A DNA stretch of 64,000 nt from an uncultured Oscillospiraceae bacterium (GTDB lineage: Bacteria; Bacillota; Clostridia; Oscillospirales; Ruminococcaceae): contig CAKSGA010000001.1 in the NCBI GenBank assembly GCA_934454435.1, positions 19,775 to 83,774 on the forward strand, given 5' to 3'. A model generated the notes under the pieces. It worked only from the letters and a program-made list of their open reading frames with translations. It made no database searches and had not been told where the DNA came from. Positions 15,480-24,098 of this stretch are shown piece by piece. How positions within the stretch are numbered: the stretch's first letter is position 1; each line of letters opens with the position of its first letter. A program made the translations under genes and the position numbers.

Positions 15480-17597
15480 TCAGTGAACTGCTGCCGGCTG
15501 TCCCACCGGAGATGGCCGCTGCGCAGGCGTGTTCAGGGAGATGTTCCCTATCGCCTGTATCTGTGCCGTGGAGTCTATCTCGCTGTAGGAAAGCACCGTG
15601 ATATTCGGTATGAACTGCTCGGTGAGCTTCTTATAATAGATACGCACCACGGGGGACGTCAGGATAATTACAGTGGGTATAACATCCTTGATCTTGTCTA
15701 TTTCCTGATTGGAGGCTGCAACGATACGCTGGATAAGGTCCGGTGCCATCGCAAGATAGCTGCCCTGGTCGGACTTCTTGACGGAGCTTACTATCATATC
15801 CTCGATCTGGGTATCAAGCGTTATCACACGCAGGGAATTTGCTTCAGAGAAGCGGTGCGTGATGGTCCTCTTGAGGGACTGACGGACATATTCCGTGATT
15901 ATATCGGTGTCCTTCAGGACGTTTGCATGGTCGCCGATAGTTTCCAGAATGGTTTCCAGGTCACGTATCGGAATTCCCTCTTTAAGCAGATTTGCGAGGA
16001 TTTTCTGCAAATATCCCACGGATATAACTTTCGGTATAATGTCGTCCACCACGATGGGATTGGTTTTCTTGACATTTTCCAGCATGGTGTTTACGTCCTG
16101 ACGGGACAGGAGCTCATGAGCATAGCGCTTCATTATCTCCGACCAGTGGGTTATCATTACTGAAACCGGGTCGATGAGCGTGTAGCCTGCAACGTCCGCC
16201 ATTATCTTCTTGTCCTCGGATATCCACTTTGCAGGCAGCCCGAACGCAGGCTCCACCGTATCTATACCGTCGATCTGCTGGGTAACGTCGCCGCTGTCCA
16301 GTGCGAGATAGTGGTCTACCAGTATCTCGCCCCTTGCGACCTCCTCGCCCTTTATCTTGATGATGTACATGTTCGGGTTGATCTCCGGGTTATCCGTCAT
16401 GCGGACTGACGGAATGACCATGCCCATATCCAGTGCGAACTGCTTTCTGAATATTACGACACGCTCGATAAAGTTACCGCCGGATTTCTCATCGACCAGC
16501 CGCAGCAGGCTGTAGCCGAACTCCATCTCAATGGGCTCGACATTCAGCAGCTTGAACACGTTGTCGATGTCCCTGTAGTAGTCGTTGTCCGCCGGGAGCT
16601 TTTCCATCTCCTTTTCCTCAGCCTTTTTACGCTGAGCGAGCTCCAGCTCCGCCATCTTCTTTTTATTGCGGTTGAGCAGGACAGCGCCGACGATGAGCAG
16701 CACGCCCAGTATAAGGCATACCACAGTCGGGAAGCCGGGTATCACCATCATGACCGTCATGACGATGCCCGCTATCATCAGCACGAACGGCTGCGCCGTG
16801 AACTGCGTCTTGATATCGTTGACAAGGCTGTCCTCGCTCGCCGCACGGGTAACGATCATACCGGTCGCAACGGAAATGAGCAGCGCAGGTATCTGGGAGC
16901 ACAGACCATCACCGACAGTCGCCAGGGAATATGTGTTGAGTATGGTATTGAAATCGCCGCCGCCACGCACCATTCCGATGATGACGCCGCCGATCAGGTT
17001 TACAAGAGTGGTGACGATGGACATGATCGCATCGCCCTTTACGAACTTCGTGGCACCGTCCATGGAACCGTAGAAGTCTGCTTCACGCTGAATGTTGTTA
17101 CGGCGCCGTTTTGCCTCTTCCTCGTTGATTATGCCGGCGTTGAGGTCGGCGTCGATCGCCATCTGCTTACCGGGCATTGCGTCCAGGGTAAATCTCGCAG
17201 CTACCTCGGATACTCGCTCGGAGCCCTTGGTGATTACGATGAAGTTTACCAACACGATGATTATGAATATCAGGAAGCCGACGATAGCATCGCCGCCCAT
17301 AACGAAGTTACCGAACGCTGCGATGACGCTTCCCGCATAACCGCTCGACAGAATGCCTCTGGTGGTCGAAACGTTCAGCGACAGCCGCAGAACCGTAGTC
17401 AGCAGCAGCACCGTCGGGAACACCGAGAACTCCAGTGCCTCCTTGATGAACATCGTCATGACAAGGATTATAAGGCTGAGGGAAATATTCAGCAGTATCA
17501 GGAAATCCAGCAGCCAGCTGGGGAGCGGGATAATGATCGCAATTACGATAAATATTACGAACAACACGAACGAGTTATTCAGTATCTTGCGTATCAT
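15480..17597 (-). CDS. flhA: Flagellar export gate protein FlhA
   Basis: 705 residues from the second of two close ATGs; GGAG abuts the first (17606) with no spacing, while the second (MIRKILNNSF) is 9 bases away. Eight membrane segments in the N-terminal ~330 residues with the FHIPEP-type cytoplasmic loop (TRGILSSGYAGSVIAAFG, RFTLDAMPGKQMAIDADL), then a large cytoplasmic domain. FlhA forms the nonameric ring that receives substrate-chaperone complexes. In most clostridia flhF and flhG follow flhA; here fliA follows directly after 30 bases. Confidence 0.96.
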   Translation of the reverse strand: MIRKILNNSFVLFVIFIVIAIIIPLPSWLLDFLILLNISLSLIILVMTMFIKEALEFSVFPTVLLLTTVLRLSLNVSTTRGILSSGYAGSVIAAFGNFVMGGDAIVGFLIFIIIVLVNFIVITKGSERVSEVAARFTLDAMPGKQMAIDADLNAGIINEEEAKRRRNNIQREADFYGSMDGATKFVKGDAIMSIVTTLVNLIGGVIIGMVRGGGDFNTILNTYSLATVGDGLCSQIPALLISVATGMIVTRAASEDSLVNDIKTQFTAQPFVLMIAGIVMTVMMVIPGFPTVVCLILGVLLIVGAVLLNRNKKKMAELELAQRKKAEEKEMEKLPADNDYYRDIDNVFKLLNVEPIEMEFGYSLLRLVDEKSGGNFIERVVIFRKQFALDMGMVIPSVRMTDNPEINPNMYIIKIKGEEVARGEILVDHYLALDSGDVTQQIDGIDTVEPAFGLPAKWISEDKKIMADVAGYTLIDPVSVMITHWSEIMKRYAHELLSRQDVNTMLENVKKTNPIVVDDIIPKVISVGYLQKILANLLKEGIPIRDLETILETIGDHANVLKDTDIITEYVRQSLKRTITHRFSEANSLRVITLDTQIEDMIVSSVKKSDQGSYLAMAPDLIQRIVAASNQEIDKIKDVIPTVIILTSPVVRIYYKKLTEQFIPNITVLSYSEIDSTAQIQAIGNISLNTPAQRPSPVGQPAAVH

Positions 17598-17651
17598 GCG
17601 GATCATCTCCTCTCTGTAATATTATATCAGAAATATACTATTTGTGTCGAA

Positions 17652-18716
17652 TTAAGCGTGCAGCGTCTTGTGCTTTTCCCGGTAGACTACCGTCAGCACC
17701 TCTGCGACTGCGTTATAAAGCTCCGCAGGTATCTCCCTGCCGAGATCCACCATGCTGTACAGCGAACGTGCCAGCGGGGGATTTTCTATGGTCATTACGC
17801 CGTTTTCCTCGGCGATCTTTACTATCCTGAGCGCCAGGTAGTCCTTTCCCTTTGCCACCACCTGGGGGGCGTTGTTCTTGTCCTGGTCGTATTTCAGCGC
17901 AACCGCAAAGTGCGTAGGGTTCCTGATTATGACGTCCGCCTTGGGGACCTCCTGCATCATACGCTGCTGAGCCATCTGCTGCTGTCGCTGCTTTATCTTG
18001 CCCTTTATCTGGGGGTCGCCTTCCATCTGCTTGAATTCTTCCTTGACTTCCTGCTTGGACATTTTGAGCTTCTTCTCAAACTGCCACCACTGGAACAGGA
18101 AGTCCGCAGCGGCAACGAAAACCAGCATTATACATATCAGCATCACAAGGTCGAAGATTGTAAGCGCCGCATAGGTTACGCCCGCCATAACGCCTGTGTT
18201 CATCAGTGAGATGAATTTCGGCATGCGTGCCTGTATCTCGTTATAAATAACAACGCTTATTATAACTACCTCTATAAGTCCTTTCAATATGCTGACGATG
18301 GACTGCATGGAGAACAGCTTCTTTATGCCAGACAAGGGGTTCAGCCGGGAAAACTTCGGCTTGAGCGCCTTCATCGTGAACAGACCCCGGGTCTGCGCTA
18401 TCGTAGGAATAATGCCGAGAAACATCGCAATAAGGCATATCGGACCCACGCACATAGCAACGATCGTGATAACATCGGTAAATATCGAGATGATCGTATC
18501 AGTGCTGACCGTCGTCTGACCGACATGCTCGTAGACCGAACCGCAATACGCCAGCATCGACTTCGTGATAAATCCCAGCAGAAGCCGCATGGAAGCGAAC
18601 AGTCCCAGCACCGAAACCGCCGTTACGATCTCCTTGCTCTGGAGGACGTTGCCCTCCTTACGCTGGTCCCGGCGCTTTTTCGGGGTGGCTTTTTCGGTTT
18701 TTTCTTCTCCTGCCAT
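17652..18716 (-). CDS. flhB: Flagellar export switch protein FlhB
   Basis: 354 residues. Four membrane segments (~30-55, 75-105, 140-160, 185-212), a charged linker, then the autocleavage site Asn266-Pro267-Thr268-His269 (IIRNPTHFAVAL). Self-cleavage switches the exporter from rod/hook to filament substrates. The N-terminal basic stretch (KATPKKRRDQRKEG) is typical. RBS AAAGGG before the ATG. It is a separate gene from fliR, unlike the FliR-FlhB fusions seen in some clostridia. Confidence 0.96.
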   Translation of the reverse strand: MAGEEKTEKATPKKRRDQRKEGNVLQSKEIVTAVSVLGLFASMRLLLGFITKSMLAYCGSVYEHVGQTTVSTDTIISIFTDVITIVAMCVGPICLIAMFLGIIPTIAQTRGLFTMKALKPKFSRLNPLSGIKKLFSMQSIVSILKGLIEVVIISVVIYNEIQARMPKFISLMNTGVMAGVTYAALTIFDLVMLICIMLVFVAAADFLFQWWQFEKKLKMSKQEVKEEFKQMEGDPQIKGKIKQRQQQMAQQRMMQEVPKADVIIRNPTHFAVALKYDQDKNNAPQVVAKGKDYLALRIVKIAEENGVMTIENPPLARSLYSMVDLGREIPAELYNAVAEVLTVVYREKHKTLHA

Positions 18717-18756
18717 AGTTCCGCCCTTTCAGCGTAAATCCGCTATTTCAGCGCCG

Positions 18757-19542
18757 TCAGACCGGAGCCGCCATCTGCTCCAGCAACCCGTTCAGATTGG
18801 TGAACAGCAGATCCATGATGTCCTGCATGAAGCCTGCGGTCATGGAGCAGCTCGCCGCCAGCACCACAAAACCCACCAGCATCTTGATCTGCACGTTCAG
18901 CACGAACACGTGTATAGATGGTACCGCCTTCATCAGCACACCTATGCAGAACTCCGTGACCAGCTCCGCTGCAATGACCGGCATAGCCAGCTTGATACCC
19001 AGCGTTATCACCGTTTCAAAGAACTGAACGATAAGGTACATATAGTTGATGTTGAAATTGCTGAACCCCAGCGGGATAGTTTCATATGACACCGCAAACA
19101 GCTTTATATAGCTCAGGTGCCCTCCCACCAGGAAGAAATATATCATGAACCACCAGCTGTAATACTGCGTGATAAGGCTGGTAGTACCAAATGTCGGGTC
19201 GTAGCTCTTGGACATGGAGAAGCCGATCTGGAAATCTGCAAGCTCACCCGCATAGGCGAACAACTGGAGCATAAGGTTCACGAAGAACCCCAGCGTAAAG
19301 CCCACCAGCAGCTCCTTGGCTATATCCATCGCAAACGGCAGAACTCCGTCCGGGAGCGTGTAGGAGATCCCTCCCGCCGAAGCCATGACCACCGCCAGCA
19401 TGAGCGAAAGCCCCGCCTTGACCATATTCGGCACGCCGTTGCGGGAAAAGATCGGGTTGAACATGAAGATCCCGCTGACCCGCACCAGCACCATGATAAC
19501 GATAATGAAATTGTTCTGTATGATCCCCCAGATCTCTGACAT
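18757..19542 (-). CDS. fliR: Flagellar export gate protein FliR
   Basis: 261 residues with about six hydrophobic segments and the FliR features FMFNPIFSRNGVPNMVKAGL and GFTLGFFVNLMLQLFAYAGEL near residues 80-105. FliR joins FliP and FliQ in the helical export-gate complex. AAGGCGG lies just upstream of the ATG; fliQ ends 9 bases upstream, so the two are tightly linked. Confidence 0.95.
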   Translation of the reverse strand: MSEIWGIIQNNFIIVIMVLVRVSGIFMFNPIFSRNGVPNMVKAGLSLMLAVVMASAGGISYTLPDGVLPFAMDIAKELLVGFTLGFFVNLMLQLFAYAGELADFQIGFSMSKSYDPTFGTTSLITQYYSWWFMIYFFLVGGHLSYIKLFAVSYETIPLGFSNFNINYMYLIVQFFETVITLGIKLAMPVIAAELVTEFCIGVLMKAVPSIHVFVLNVQIKMLVGFVVLAASCSMTAGFMQDIMDLLFTNLNGLLEQMAAPV

Positions 19543-19551
19543 GGCGCCGCC

Positions 19552-19824
19552 TTACGTTATGGGGACTGCGGCGACTTTCTCAAAGATGAGGTTCACAAAG
19601 TCGATACACTCCGAGGTCATCCAGGGTGCGAGGAAAAACAGCGCCAGACCTACCGCCACCGCCTTTGGTGCGAATGAGAGCGTCTGCTCGTGCACCTGCG
19701 TTGCCGCCTGAAGAATTGCAATGACCAGTCCCACTATCATAGCGATCAGCAGAATTGGCACCGCCAGCTTGAACGCCAGCATGATAGCTGCCAGAAAGAC
19801 CTCCATCATATCGTCCTGCGTCAT
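19552..19824 (-). CDS. fliQ: Flagellar export gate protein FliQ
   Basis: 90 residues, two membrane hairpin helices (~13-42 and 53-80), with ILQAATQVHEQTLSFAPK, the conserved FliQ loop. It packs around FliP/FliR in the export gate. GGGGGTG precedes the ATG. fliP ends 19 bases upstream. Confidence 0.95.
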   Translation of the reverse strand: MTQDDMMEVFLAAIMLAFKLAVPILLIAMIVGLVIAILQAATQVHEQTLSFAPKAVAVGLALFFLAPWMTSECIDFVNLIFEKVAAVPIT

Positions 19825-19843
19825 TTGTCACACCCCCTCAAAG

Positions 19844-20773
19844 CTAGAGATTATAGCTTGCAACAACGGAGCCTATCAGCAGGTTCCACCCGTCCGCAAG
19901 CACGAAAACGAGTATCTTGAACGGCATCGAGATCATCGCCGGCGGCAGCATCATCATACCCATTGACATGAGCGTACTGCCGACCACAAGGTCGATGACC
20001 AGGAAGGGCAGGAATATCAGGAAGCCCATCTGGAACGCACGTTTAAGCTCGCTTATCATGAACGACGGCACGATGACCGTCAGGCTGAGATCGTTCTGTA
20101 TGTACTCCTCGGTGTAGCCTCCCTCGGGCGGTTCCGTCTTTGAGAGGTCGAGAAAAAAGTTAAGGTCGTCGTTGCTTGTCTGCTTCAGCATGAACTTCTT
20201 CAGCGGCACCGAGGCGGCGTCAAGAGCCTCCTGCGTGGTCATTTCCTCGCTGACGTAGGGCTGGTATGCGACCTCGTTTATCTCTGAAAATACCGGTGCC
20301 ATTATGAAGAACGTCAGGAACAGAGCCATTCCGGTGATGACCATGTTCGGCGGAGTGCTCTGGGTCTGCATCGCCGTGCGAAGAAATCCAAGCACTATGA
20401 CTATCCTCGTGAAGCAGGTCATCATGATCAGCAGCGAGGGCGCCAGCGCTATAAGCGTCAGCAGTATGATTATCTCCAGCGGCTGCGAAGCGTCCACGCC
20501 GATAAGTTCCTGTATCACCGAGGAACCGGTGTCGTTGCCCACATATGAAGGGTCGGTGTCGAGATAGTCCCCGGGCTGCTTGTCCGTTTCCAGCGGAGCC
20601 TCGGACGTACCCGCCTGAGCCTCCTGCGTTGCTGCCTGGACCTCACCGCTCTGCTGCTGCGCATAGGCGGAAAGGCTGCATGCACACACCGCCAGCAGTA
20701 CCGTCACCAGCAGCGATACCGCAAATCTCAGCACCAGACGCTTATTCTCTTTTGTCAGCTGATATCCGAACAC
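19844..20773 (-). CDS. fliP: Flagellar export gate protein FliP
   Basis: 309 residues from a GTG start with AGGAGG well placed. N-terminal signal-like hydrophobic segment (~13-35), then an unusually long low-complexity periplasmic linker rich in Gln, Ala, Glu and Thr (~36-85), then the conserved core: LTLIALAPSLLIMMTCFTRIVIVLGFLR, TPPNMVITGMALFLTFFIMAP and the C-terminal LPFLVIDLVVGSTLMSMGMMMLPP. Five copies build the export channel. Longer than most Gram-positive FliP because of the N-terminal extension. Confidence 0.95.
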   Translation of the reverse strand: MFGYQLTKENKRLVLRFAVSLLVTVLLAVCACSLSAYAQQQSGEVQAATQEAQAGTSEAPLETDKQPGDYLDTDPSYVGNDTGSSVIQELIGVDASQPLEIIILLTLIALAPSLLIMMTCFTRIVIVLGFLRTAMQTQSTPPNMVITGMALFLTFFIMAPVFSEINEVAYQPYVSEEMTTQEALDAASVPLKKFMLKQTSNDDLNFFLDLSKTEPPEGGYTEEYIQNDLSLTVIVPSFMISELKRAFQMGFLIFLPFLVIDLVVGSTLMSMGMMMLPPAMISMPFKILVFVLADGWNLLIGSVVASYNL

Positions 20774-20791
20774 GCCGCCGTTCCTCCTGCC

Positions 20792-21133
20792 TTACTTTTT
20801 GTTCATCATATTCTTGAAAACAGTCCTGAAACTCTCGCTGAATGTCGGGTTCCCGCCGTTTTCGTCCTTCTTCGCCAGAAGCTGCTCTTCGTTCTCCTCC
20901 AGCTCGTGGACCTTCTCCACCCTGCCGTTGGTGACGCCAAGCACCATGCACTTCCCGCATATGCTGACAAGCAGCAGCATCTTGTCCGGCCCGAGATTTA
21001 TCCTCTCCAGTACCTTCATGTGTCTGCTGTCGCTCAGCGTGACCCTCTTATTGAGCTTCGTCATCGCCCAGAATATCAGGAAAACCAGTGCCAGAACGCC
21101 CAGCAGCGCCATTATCATCTGAAAATATTCCAC
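20792..21133 (-). CDS. fliO: Flagellar export assembly protein FliO (FliZ-type)
   Basis: 113 residues from a GTG (21131-21133) with GGGAGG 7 bases ahead; the frame is open for 38 more codons upstream, but that part has no good ribosome site and looks unlike FliO. One membrane segment (MALLGVLALVFLIFWAMTKL, ~residues 7-27), then the short cytoplasmic beta domain (VLERINLGPDKMLLLVSICGKCMVLGVTNGRVEKVHEL). FliO helps FliP oligomerise. The position, directly before fliP, is standard. Confidence 0.85.
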   Translation of the reverse strand: MEYFQMIMALLGVLALVFLIFWAMTKLNKRVTLSDSRHMKVLERINLGPDKMLLLVSICGKCMVLGVTNGRVEKVHELEENEEQLLAKKDENGGNPTFSESFRTVFKNMMNKK

Positions 21134-21361
21134 CGCTGAACCTCCCACCGATCCTGCAAAAAATCCCGTGATATTTCCGGCGTGCCAAATCAAAGGGATC
21201 ACGCCATATGCCGGCAGTTCTATAAAAGAAAAGCAGCCGCACCTCAAACCGGCAGGTCCGAACAGTGCGGCGGAATTTCTGCTTCACAAAGCCGTCTGCT
21301 ACCGTAAACGCAGCGACCTCTATGTAATGCTGACTTACCCTGCCATGACTGTACAGTCCTG

Positions 21362-21387
21362 CAAAAGATCACCCGGTACGCCGGGTG
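21362..21387 (-). terminator. Hairpin after cheY
   Basis: Minus strand: CACCCGG-CGTA-CCGGGTG followed by ATCTTTTGC, 8 bases after the cheY stop. It may be a partial terminator that lowers expression of fliO and later genes; no promoter with both hexamers was seen in the remaining 230 bases before fliO. Confidence 0.65.
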
Positions 21388-21394
21388 AAGTCTG

Positions 21395-21757
21395 TCAGCC
21401 GAGTACCTTCTTGACAGTCTGTAAAATTCTGTCGGGCTTGAAGGGCTTTACGATAAAGTCAAGAGCACCGAGCTTGATAGCTTCAACTACCATTGCTTCC
21501 TGACCCATAGCGGAGCACATTACTACCTTAGCCATAGGATCCATGCCCTTGATGTCCTTGAGTGCTTCGATACCGGTCTTGTTCGGCATGGTGATGTCCA
21601 TGATCACAAGGTCGGGCTTCTCGGCTGCGTAAACATCACATGCGATCTGTCCGTCAGCGGCTTCAAGGATATTGGTGTAGCCGTTCTTCGTCAGAGCGTC
21701 CTTGATGAGCATTCTCATGAAAGCTGCGTCGTCAACCAGTAAAATCTTCTTATCCAT
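21395..21757 (-). CDS. cheY: Chemotaxis response regulator CheY
   Basis: 120-residue single receiver domain. Phosphorylation site Asp54 (LVIMDITMP), acidic pocket Asp9-Asp10, switch Ser82 (VVMCSAMGQ) and Lys104 (FIVKPF) are all present. CheY-P binds FliM/FliY to change motor rotation and is dephosphorylated by FliY and CheC. It lies between fliY and fliO as in other Gram-positive operons. RBS AAGGAG. A hairpin follows the gene. Confidence 0.96.
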   Translation of the reverse strand: MDKKILLVDDAAFMRMLIKDALTKNGYTNILEAADGQIACDVYAAEKPDLVIMDITMPNKTGIEALKDIKGMDPMAKVVMCSAMGQEAMVVEAIKLGALDFIVKPFKPDRILQTVKKVLG

Positions 21758-21810
21758 TACAAAAATTCTCCTTGATTTATTGTAGTATCAAATCATTGCG
21801 TTTCTCAGGG

Positions 21811-23046
21811 TCATTCCTTGCCAAGACTGTCCATGAAGTTGGACTTGACGATCTCGGTTATTCTGACTGCGAAATTGTCGTCGATGACCACGACATCGCC
21901 CCTTGCGATAAGGTTGCCGTTTACTACGACATCGACCGGAGCACCGGCCTGGCGCTCGAGCTCGATTATGGTTCCCTGCTGGAACTCGAGGATATCCTTG
22001 ACCTTGCGCTTAGCCGTGCCGATCTCAACGGATATCTCCAGCGGAACTCCCATCAGCAGCTTGAGGTTATCCTTCTGGTCTGCGGGCAGTCCGAAATCCA
22101 TAGCGTCAAACTGATGCAGCTGGGCGTTCTGGATATTGACCGGGGGAACAGGCGGCGGATATGCTCCATAGGCCGCATACTGACCACCGTAACCGTACCC
22201 GGGATACGCCGGCTGCCCCTGCGGAGGATACGGATATCCAGCCGGAGGAACCTGCTGCGGAGCCTGACCCGCCGGAACCGTCTGCTCAGCCTGTGTGGTC
22301 TGCGCAGCCTGTGCGGTCTGCGCAGCCTGAGCAGGCTGGGGAGCAGGAGCCGCTGCTGCGGGCGCCGGAGCCGGTTCGGAGGCAGGAGCAGAACCACTCT
22401 GGATATGGCTTTCAGCCTGCGCTGCATCGCCGTTGAACTTCTCGATCATCTTTCCTGAAAGCGACTTTGCAAGATCCACTGACATAACAGACATGAATTC
22501 ACTGTTCATGACGCCGTCAACGGAAAGGTTGAATGTGACTGCAACGATCGTCTGCTCCGGGTCGAGCTCTGCGAGCTGACAGAAATTCGTCTGCTCGATC
22601 AGGTAGGGGGTAGGCGTGGAGATATCCACTGAGATACCCAGCAGGTCTGACAGGGCTGTTGCAGATGCTCCCATCATCTGGTTCATGACCTCGGAAACGG
22701 CGCTGATGTTCATCTCATCGAACTCAAAGTCCGGGGATACTACCAGCGGATTACCCATCAGCTGGTTGAGTATGAGCTGAACGTCGTCCTGCTTCAGCAC
22801 CATCATGTTCTGACCGGAGATACCGGAAACATACACGATCTTGACGCAGATAGCAGGTTCAAGGCGATCGTAGTTAAGGTCGGCAGCCTTGACCACATTC
22901 ACCTGCGGTGTAGTGATCCAGACCTTTGCGTTGAGCAGCTCGGAAACCGCAGTAGCAGCGGCGCCCATGCTTATATTGAGTATCTCGCCGACTGCGTCTA
23001 TTTCATATGAGCTGAATTCAACGTTTGTATCCTTTTCATTAGCCAT
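21811..23046 (-). CDS. fliY: Flagellar motor switch phosphatase FliY (CheC-like plus FliN domain)
   Basis: 411 residues. The N-terminal ~210 residues form a CheC-like phosphatase with two intact Glu/Asn active motifs (GEILNISMGAAATAV and SEVMNQMMGASATAL). A ~90-residue Pro/Ala/Gln/Tyr-rich linker follows (AQTAQAAQTTQAEQT, then PYPPQGQPAYPGYGYG). The C-terminal ~85 residues are a FliN/SpoA domain (LLMGVPLEISVEIGTAKRKV ... VVVIDDNFAVRITEIV). It forms part of the C-ring and removes phosphate from CheY-P. The linker is longer than in B. subtilis FliY. Confidence 0.95.
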   Translation of the reverse strand: MANEKDTNVEFSSYEIDAVGEILNISMGAAATAVSELLNAKVWITTPQVNVVKAADLNYDRLEPAICVKIVYVSGISGQNMMVLKQDDVQLILNQLMGNPLVVSPDFEFDEMNISAVSEVMNQMMGASATALSDLLGISVDISTPTPYLIEQTNFCQLAELDPEQTIVAVTFNLSVDGVMNSEFMSVMSVDLAKSLSGKMIEKFNGDAAQAESHIQSGSAPASEPAPAPAAAAPAPQPAQAAQTAQAAQTTQAEQTVPAGQAPQQVPPAGYPYPPQGQPAYPGYGYGGQYAAYGAYPPPVPPVNIQNAQLHQFDAMDFGLPADQKDNLKLLMGVPLEISVEIGTAKRKVKDILEFQQGTIIELERQAGAPVDVVVNGNLIARGDVVVIDDNFAVRITEIVKSNFMDSLGKE

Positions 23047-23059
23047 CGAACTTTATACC

Positions 23060-24049
23060 TCAATTCTCTGTAAAATTGTCTATCATAACAGCCTTTTTAT
23101 TGTTATATGTACCCAGTTTTCCGGTGCACCAGGGCTTGTTGCCTATACGCACGTCAACGCTGCTGCTTATGCTCTTGCCCAGCGGTATGACATCGTTCAC
23201 CTGGAGCGTCAGGACTTCATACAGGTCAAGATTTATCTCGCCAAGCACTGCCGTGATGTTGAGATCCGTATCGCTGATGCCGTTCATGATAGTGTCACGG
23301 CGCTCTGCCTCACGGTTTGCATCAAGCCTGCGCCTGGAAACATTATAGCGTGAGATGAACTTGCTCATGATCTCATCAAGATTTATCGCAGGTATGCACA
23401 CGGAGATGATGGACTTTGCGCCGTTTATCTCGACCTCAAGCGCCACGATGATAACGGTGTCCTCATGACCGATGGTCTGCACCACTCTTGAATTTGTTTC
23501 AATGCCTATCAGCTTTGGCTCAAGCTCGATGTGAGAAGCCCAGGGCTCGTACAGAAGCCCCGCCATGGAGTTCATCACGTCGGTCATTATCGTGATCTCT
23601 ATCTCTGTGAAGTCACGGTTGACGTCCCTGAATTCGCCCCTGCCGCCAAGCAGACGGTCTATCATAGTGAACGTTATGGTGTTTGATATCTGCACTATAA
23701 CAGTGGTTTCGCTGACCTCTTCGTTCTTTATGCCCATATCCACCATGCCCATCAGAACATAGTCGGGAAGCGCATTATTGAACTCACTGTACCGCTGTTC
23801 CTCTATATTGACCAGCGATACTCGGCAATATAGTCTAAGCAGACCTGTAAGATATGACGAAAGCAGTCTTGCATAATTTTCAAAGATACCGTCAAGGACC
23901 TTTATCTGCTCCTTCGTGAACTTCTTAGGTGCACGGAAGTCGTACTCCTTGACCTTTTCCTCTTCCTTTGCCGAAACCACCGGAACTGCACCGGCGGCAA
24001 CGTTTTTCAGCATTTCATCTATCTGCGCCTGCGTCAGGACATCAGCCAT
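23060..24049 (-). CDS. fliM: Flagellar motor switch protein FliM
   Basis: 329 residues. N-terminal CheY-binding segment LTQAQIDEML, a central CheC-like domain with the GGRGEFRD motif, and a C-terminal SpoA/FliN-like domain (LNITAVLGEINLDLYEVLTLQVNDVIPL). It forms the middle of the C-ring, linking FliG to FliY. GGGGGGA precedes the ATG. MotB ends 49 bases upstream; there is no room for fliL, which normally precedes fliM. Confidence 0.96.
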   Translation of the reverse strand: MADVLTQAQIDEMLKNVAAGAVPVVSAKEEEKVKEYDFRAPKKFTKEQIKVLDGIFENYARLLSSYLTGLLRLYCRVSLVNIEEQRYSEFNNALPDYVLMGMVDMGIKNEEVSETTVIVQISNTITFTMIDRLLGGRGEFRDVNRDFTEIEITIMTDVMNSMAGLLYEPWASHIELEPKLIGIETNSRVVQTIGHEDTVIIVALEVEINGAKSIISVCIPAINLDEIMSKFISRYNVSRRRLDANREAERRDTIMNGISDTDLNITAVLGEINLDLYEVLTLQVNDVIPLGKSISSSVDVRIGNKPWCTGKLGTYNNKKAVMIDNFTEN

Positions 24050-24098
24050 CTGTATCCCCCCTGAATTTCAACTGCTGAATGATAACACTCCTGCGGGC

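Noticed and set aside
21134-21394. A longer FliO (151 aa) covering the gap up to 21247
   Set aside because: A GTG with GGGAGG at ideal spacing lies at 21133, and the added N-terminus has no ribosome site or FliO-like sequence.
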